DNA from: Thermodesulfobacteriota bacterium
GTDB lineage: Bacteria; Desulfobacterota; WTBG01; CAIYCZ01; CAIRTM01
Length of the DNA: 64,000 nt
Reading direction: 5' to 3'
Assembly (NCBI GenBank): GCA_028278025.1
Contig: JANQFE010000049.1
Span: 62,001 to 126,000 of the forward strand
The notes beneath the pieces were generated by a model that ran no database searches, was not told the DNA's origin, and saw nothing but the letters and a program-made list of their open reading frames with translations. Below, piece by piece: positions 60,983 through 64,000 of this stretch; position 1 is the stretch's first letter, and each line of letters starts with the position of its first letter. The position numbers were made by a program, and so were the translations under genes.

Positions 60983-62509
60983 TCAATATATACATCGAGG
61001 CGTTACTAATACTGGCCCATGCATAGTAGACACACCATTCACATCCACATCTTCCAGCTTGTAAAAGTATGTGTTCCTGTTTTTGACATCCTTGTCAACA
61101 TAGCGGTAGGCAGCACCGGCCGTGGGTGTGCCTTCCGCTGTTATCAAATCAGGGTTAATTTTCTTATAGTTACCATTTTTCATTACAGACCGGTAAATAT
61201 TAAACCCTGCGTTGTTAACCTCTGATACGGTAATCCATGCAACTATAACCTTTCCGGGTTTTGCTGTAGCGGTCAATGAATCCAGGGAAATGAGAACCGT
61301 TTCACAGGCATCGCCGACCCCGTTATTATCAGTGTCTTCCTGCCCCGGATTGAAGGCGACCGGGCAGTTATCACATGAATCATTGAGATATGCCGGTGTA
61401 CAGCCATCGGGCAGAACCGGGCATTCCTCGGAAATGCCGTCACAATCAACATCGGATAATGATGCCACTGTGGGAGTACCTTGACAGGTATAGGACAACA
61501 CCGTTATGCTCATTTCACAAGGCTCGGAACAAATAGTGGCTTCAATGGCACAACCGGCACTGGGGGCAAAGTTCTCAATCACAGGTTTAACCGGTTTCCC
61601 GTCACCCCAAGAACCCATGTCAAAAGTCAGCGAGATTTGATCGTCCAGGGCTGCATCAAGTGCGGCCCAGTAATAGCGATAATCCACACCATCCACCGGA
61701 TCGGACGGGGCTCCATGATGGCCTACAAGGGCCGGCGCACCGTAATAGTCACTCTGAACAGTATACACGACTTTGCCGGGAGAATTGATCAGGCTATTGA
61801 ACGCATCCACCTGCTGGTTCCAAGGGGCTAAAGCGGATGCACCGGTATCCGCATCCCCCCATAAAATAATCGCCGGATAGGTCACTGCCGGGGCCAGGGA
61901 TTCATAATCAAGAAGCGTTAGCATTTCACAAACAACAGCAGGCATGCCTCCCACACAGGGATACATGTTAGCATGGGCCGTAACCAGGGCCTTGACCGGC
62001 ACACCGCCAGCACCCGCCCAGCAGATACAAAAAAGTCCGCCGACCGAGTGGCCATACAGGACCATGTTATCTGTTTCGGCCTGCGAACCAATGGCTGTCA
62101 AAGCGCCATTGGTACTTGTAATGCATCTGTTGAGCATGACATTCTGATCAAGATCATTACCGGTATTAAACTGCGGGTAAATAACAATGTAGCCCTGCCG
62201 GAGCAGATGGATAATGTGGCCGGCATATTTGTTTCCGGCAACAGGAGGATCTTCAACGAACATTCCATGAAGAAAAATGACAACCGGAGCGGTCGTGCCG
62301 TTTCTTAATACGGCTGGAATATAGTAGAAAAGCTGCGTGCCCTCTGCTTTAATTCCCGATTCATAAGTCGTATACGTGTCAGTGATATAGTTTTCGTCAG
62401 AGCCATAGCCTGAAGACGGCTGACCGGGTGGTGTTGTTTGAGCATAAACCGCACGTGCTGTTGCAATACAAAACAGTATAATCAAAAAATAAAATAATAA
62501 ATTTTTCAT
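60983..62509 (-). CDS. Exported alpha/beta hydrolase with thrombospondin type 3 repeats
   Basis: 508 residues with signal peptide (KNLLFYFLIILFCIATARAVYA). The hydrolase core has the oxyanion start VVIFLHGMF, the nucleophile elbow YGHSVGG (Ser about 155), and a metal-dependent-like ILWGDADTGA region; this is chlorophyllase/PHB-depolymerase-like. A Cys-rich calcium-binding stretch follows (VDCDGISEECPVLPDGCTP, NCPVAFNPGQEDTDNNGVGDACE), i.e. thrombospondin type 3 repeats, then a fibronectin-like SLTATAKPGKVIVAWITVSEVNNAGFNIYRS module. Secreted esterase is likely. AAGGA site. Confidence 0.82.
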   Translation of the reverse strand: MKNLLFYFLIILFCIATARAVYAQTTPPGQPSSGYGSDENYITDTYTTYESGIKAEGTQLFYYIPAVLRNGTTAPVVIFLHGMFVEDPPVAGNKYAGHIIHLLRQGYIVIYPQFNTGNDLDQNVMLNRCITSTNGALTAIGSQAETDNMVLYGHSVGGLFCICWAGAGGVPVKALVTAHANMYPCVGGMPAVVCEMLTLLDYESLAPAVTYPAIILWGDADTGASALAPWNQQVDAFNSLINSPGKVVYTVQSDYYGAPALVGHHGAPSDPVDGVDYRYYWAALDAALDDQISLTFDMGSWGDGKPVKPVIENFAPSAGCAIEATICSEPCEMSITVLSYTCQGTPTVASLSDVDCDGISEECPVLPDGCTPAYLNDSCDNCPVAFNPGQEDTDNNGVGDACETVLISLDSLTATAKPGKVIVAWITVSEVNNAGFNIYRSVMKNGNYKKINPDLITAEGTPTAGAAYRYVDKDVKNRNTYFYKLEDVDVNGVSTMHGPVLVTPRCIY

Positions 62510-62652
62510 AATCGAGTCCTTTTATGAATTTTTATTAGTTTTATTATCTGCTTCGATTTCAAAAGAATATAGGTGAATTGTTTTAGGGTGTTAGAAATCT
62601 GGAATTTCTTAGTATTTTACAATGAATTATATTTCTTATCAATAAAAACTGA

Positions 62653-62724
62653 TTAGAGCATTTCGCAAAAAAGCATAGCCTTACAGGTGAGGCTGCAAAG
62701 GCTATAGAAAAAAGGGGAATGCTC
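62653..62724 (-). repeat. Core-less CTAG-type element (copy G)
   Basis: 72 bp from TTAG. The outer parts are the two ends of an E/F-type element (AGAGCATTTCGCAAAAAAGC and GCTATAGAAAAAAGGGGAA) joined by a short GC-rich turn. The core with the GCGAGC boxes is missing. Compared to copy E the ends are in reverse order, so this copy is inverted relative to it. It looks like an internal deletion derivative. Confidence 0.65.
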
Positions 62725-62740
62725 AAAAACTTTTAGTAGA

Positions 62741-63487
62741 TCAGTATTGTACCACAGGGGCAAAATGGATCAGCCCCATCAGTTCAAGCGGGGCGCCAAG
62801 TTTCTGAATTACCGTAAATGACATATCTTTAAGCATGTAAAATTCCATAATGCGGGCCCGCACATCATACATCAGTGCACCTGCCCGAGCATCAAATGGC
62901 GCATTGGCCCTTTTTGCTGCAATAGCGATATAGGATTCCAGCCATGCCTGAGCAGCCTCTGCCACCAGTTCAAATTGTTGCTGAGGCAGCTCCAGTCTGA
63001 TTCCAATACCGGCATTAAGGGCTCTATCCCAGTGATCCATTTTGTAAATATCTTTGACCTGGCCGCACAGCACTTCATACGTTTCGCCATGCTTTTCACA
63101 AATATCCTTTATGATAGTCTGCATGGATTCAAGGTCCTGGTGTGCTGCCGCAACCGGTGCTACGTCCAGAAAACCGTTAAACCTGTCTTCACCGGCTACC
63201 CTGTTTTCTATGTTACATAAAAGAATCGGCGTGTGTGGGTTCGCCGGATAGACTTTAATCTGAAAAATATTGAACTGCGTGTCCTCTCCGATGAGTGGGT
63301 TGGGAGTTTTTAGTTGTATCCGTGCCGTGGCAGCCTTTGCAAGCACGCTACCGCGCACTACATGGGCCTCAAGGCTTCCCACCGACAGCTTCCGGTTTTC
63401 GGTGTGTACCTTGTCGGTATTATCTAATCGCTTAAAATCATCCAGCGCTTTACTGTTTAGACTGCTGTAGAAATCTTCCATGTCCAT
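62741..63487 (-). CDS. Coproporphyrinogen-oxidase(HemF)-like protein
   Basis: 248 residues, GGGGGCGGG ribosome region before ATG. The order of motifs resembles HemF: an SVGSLEAHVVRGSVLAKAATARIQ strand pair, IKVYPANPHTPILLCNIENR (HemF: HPxNPxxPxxHxNxR), FNGFLDVAPVAAAHQDLESM (HemF: GGGxDLTPxxxxxxDxxxFH), and KMDHWDRALNAGIGIRLE (HemF: KHRxExRGIGG). Several metal-binding His are replaced, and the length is shorter (about 300 in HemF). It may be a divergent relative with another tetrapyrrole role, as seen for the bilin reductase fold. The neighbour at 63630 is of a related fold. Confidence 0.45.
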   Translation of the reverse strand: MDMEDFYSSLNSKALDDFKRLDNTDKVHTENRKLSVGSLEAHVVRGSVLAKAATARIQLKTPNPLIGEDTQFNIFQIKVYPANPHTPILLCNIENRVAGEDRFNGFLDVAPVAAAHQDLESMQTIIKDICEKHGETYEVLCGQVKDIYKMDHWDRALNAGIGIRLELPQQQFELVAEAAQAWLESYIAIAAKRANAPFDARAGALMYDVRARIMEFYMLKDMSFTVIQKLGAPLELMGLIHFAPVVQY

Positions 63488-63629
63488 TATACCCGCCCCC
63501 AGTATATGACCATAAAATTAACACCTTAGTTATCCTCACCCATAGACGAGTCTCTAAGATGCTCCCCCAAGGGAAGCTTAAAAATCATCCCCACTATTGA
63601 TACAGCGTTGATTAAAAAAAAGACTTTAA

Positions 63630-64000
63630 CTAGAAAAGATATTCACCCAGTTTCCGGCCCTTCTCTTCGCTGTGCAGATGGGGTATATCGGACAGTATCC
63701 GGGGAGTTTCTTGGCCGTATTTAGTCAGGAAGACTTCCTTAATGTTCTTGGCTTCTTCAATGATTGCAGGCTCCTGCAAAATCGAGTATTGCCCGCGGTT
63801 ATCCAAAAAGTTCTTGTAGAGATCAACATATTCAAACCACCAGGGAAATGTTTTATCGCGCAGGGCAACTGGGAAATCACCGGCCAACATACCCTGCGAG
63901 GTGTATTCACCCAGCAGCGAAGGAGTCCTCACGCCCTGCAGGAGCCCGGGAAGATCGTCATATTTGCTGCGCAGCTGTTGCACCGGAGCACAAAAAATCT
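63630..64000 (-). CDS. Bilin-reductase/RCCR-like protein, partial (cut by window edge)
   Basis: Reading frame open through the right edge of the window, so the start is outside. The visible 123 residues match the second half of the protein at 47777: FCAPVQQLRSKYDD (47777: FCRPVQELRQGLEA), LGEYTSQGMLAGDFPV (EEYSSGGLLAGHIEL), WWFEYVDLYKNFLDNRGQYSILQEPAI (WFLGYVDLYLSFINKRDEIPVLQDTAI) and the end LSDIPHLHSEEKGRKLGEYLF. A GTG at 63983 is not the real start because the matching continues upstream. It is 142 bases from the HemF-like gene on the same strand. Confidence 0.6.
   Translation of the reverse strand, partial: IFCAPVQQLRSKYDDLPGLLQGVRTPSLLGEYTSQGMLAGDFPVALRDKTFPWWFEYVDLYKNFLDNRGQYSILQEPAIIEEAKNIKEVFLTKYGQETPRILSDIPHLHSEEKGRKLGEYLF

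Noticed and set aside
1-64000. CRISPR array, tRNA, rRNA, transposase gene
   Set aside because: No regularly spaced repeats of CRISPR size, no tRNA-like cloverleaf recognised and no transposase frame seen. tRNA detection by eye is weak, so a missed one is possible.

Overview
The window reads as chromosome of a Gram-negative anaerobe. An MCE/Mla-type lipid transport operon, a predicted outer-membrane barrel and lipoproteins imply two membranes. Ferredoxin, a heterodisulfide-reductase-like Fe-S protein, a DUF362 ferredoxin-type protein and a probable UGA-decoding selenoprotein suggest anaerobic metabolism. Gene content resembles Desulfobacterota (deltaproteobacteria-like) genomes, but there is no rRNA or other marker to place it, so the taxonomy is a guess. 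I found no tRNA, rRNA, CRISPR array or transposase gene.

Layout. 0-4 kb (+): mla-type operon, preceded by a previously easy-to-miss 39-codon membrane ORF. 4-16 kb: housekeeping and small metabolic genes (FAD reductase, M20 amidohydrolase / carboxylate-amine ligase / TIGR04076 operon, SGNH hydrolase, flavin reductase, GAF-containing EI-type PtsP, GNAT-like acyltransferase). 15-40.6 kb: about 25 kb of almost uninterrupted minus-strand genes. This starts (5' end, right) with an RND/MMPL exporter, DUF1302 and DUF1329 proteins and a YCF48-like lipoprotein, continues with six tandem paralogous FAD-dependent geranylgeranyl-reductase-family proteins interleaved with two MarR regulators, and ends with a ferredoxin, two FAD-linked oxidases, a CCG-domain Fe-S protein, an NmrA-like protein and a cupredoxin-like protein. 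The set looks like uptake or export plus oxidation/reduction of a hydrophobic compound. 41-43.8 kb (-): an incomplete diversity-generating retroelement (DGR): a KAP-NTPase/FGE-type variable protein with an obvious variable region and an Avd protein, but no reverse transcriptase or template repeat in the window. 44.5-64 kb: SLC12-like transporter, DUF4388 protein, tetrapyrrole-enzyme-like proteins, DUF362, BaiN-like flavoprotein, an ArsR regulator with its operator followed by a Cu/Zn-efflux-type permease with two in-frame UGA codons (probable selenoprotein), membrane proteins, DUF1846, HisF, serine hydrolase and an alpha/beta hydrolase with thrombospondin type 3 repeats.

The most notable non-coding signal is a family of about 180-230 bp intergenic palindromic elements. 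They are bounded by CTAG-like tetranucleotides, have different arms, and share one conserved core with two GCGAGC boxes 31-32 nt apart. Six intact cores, one half core, one core-less derivative and one element end cut by the window start are present. The intact cores all lie on the + strand whatever the direction of neighbouring genes.

Start sites were chosen by ribosome-binding sites and family length where several were possible. Functional statements rest on motif reading by eye; no database search was run.
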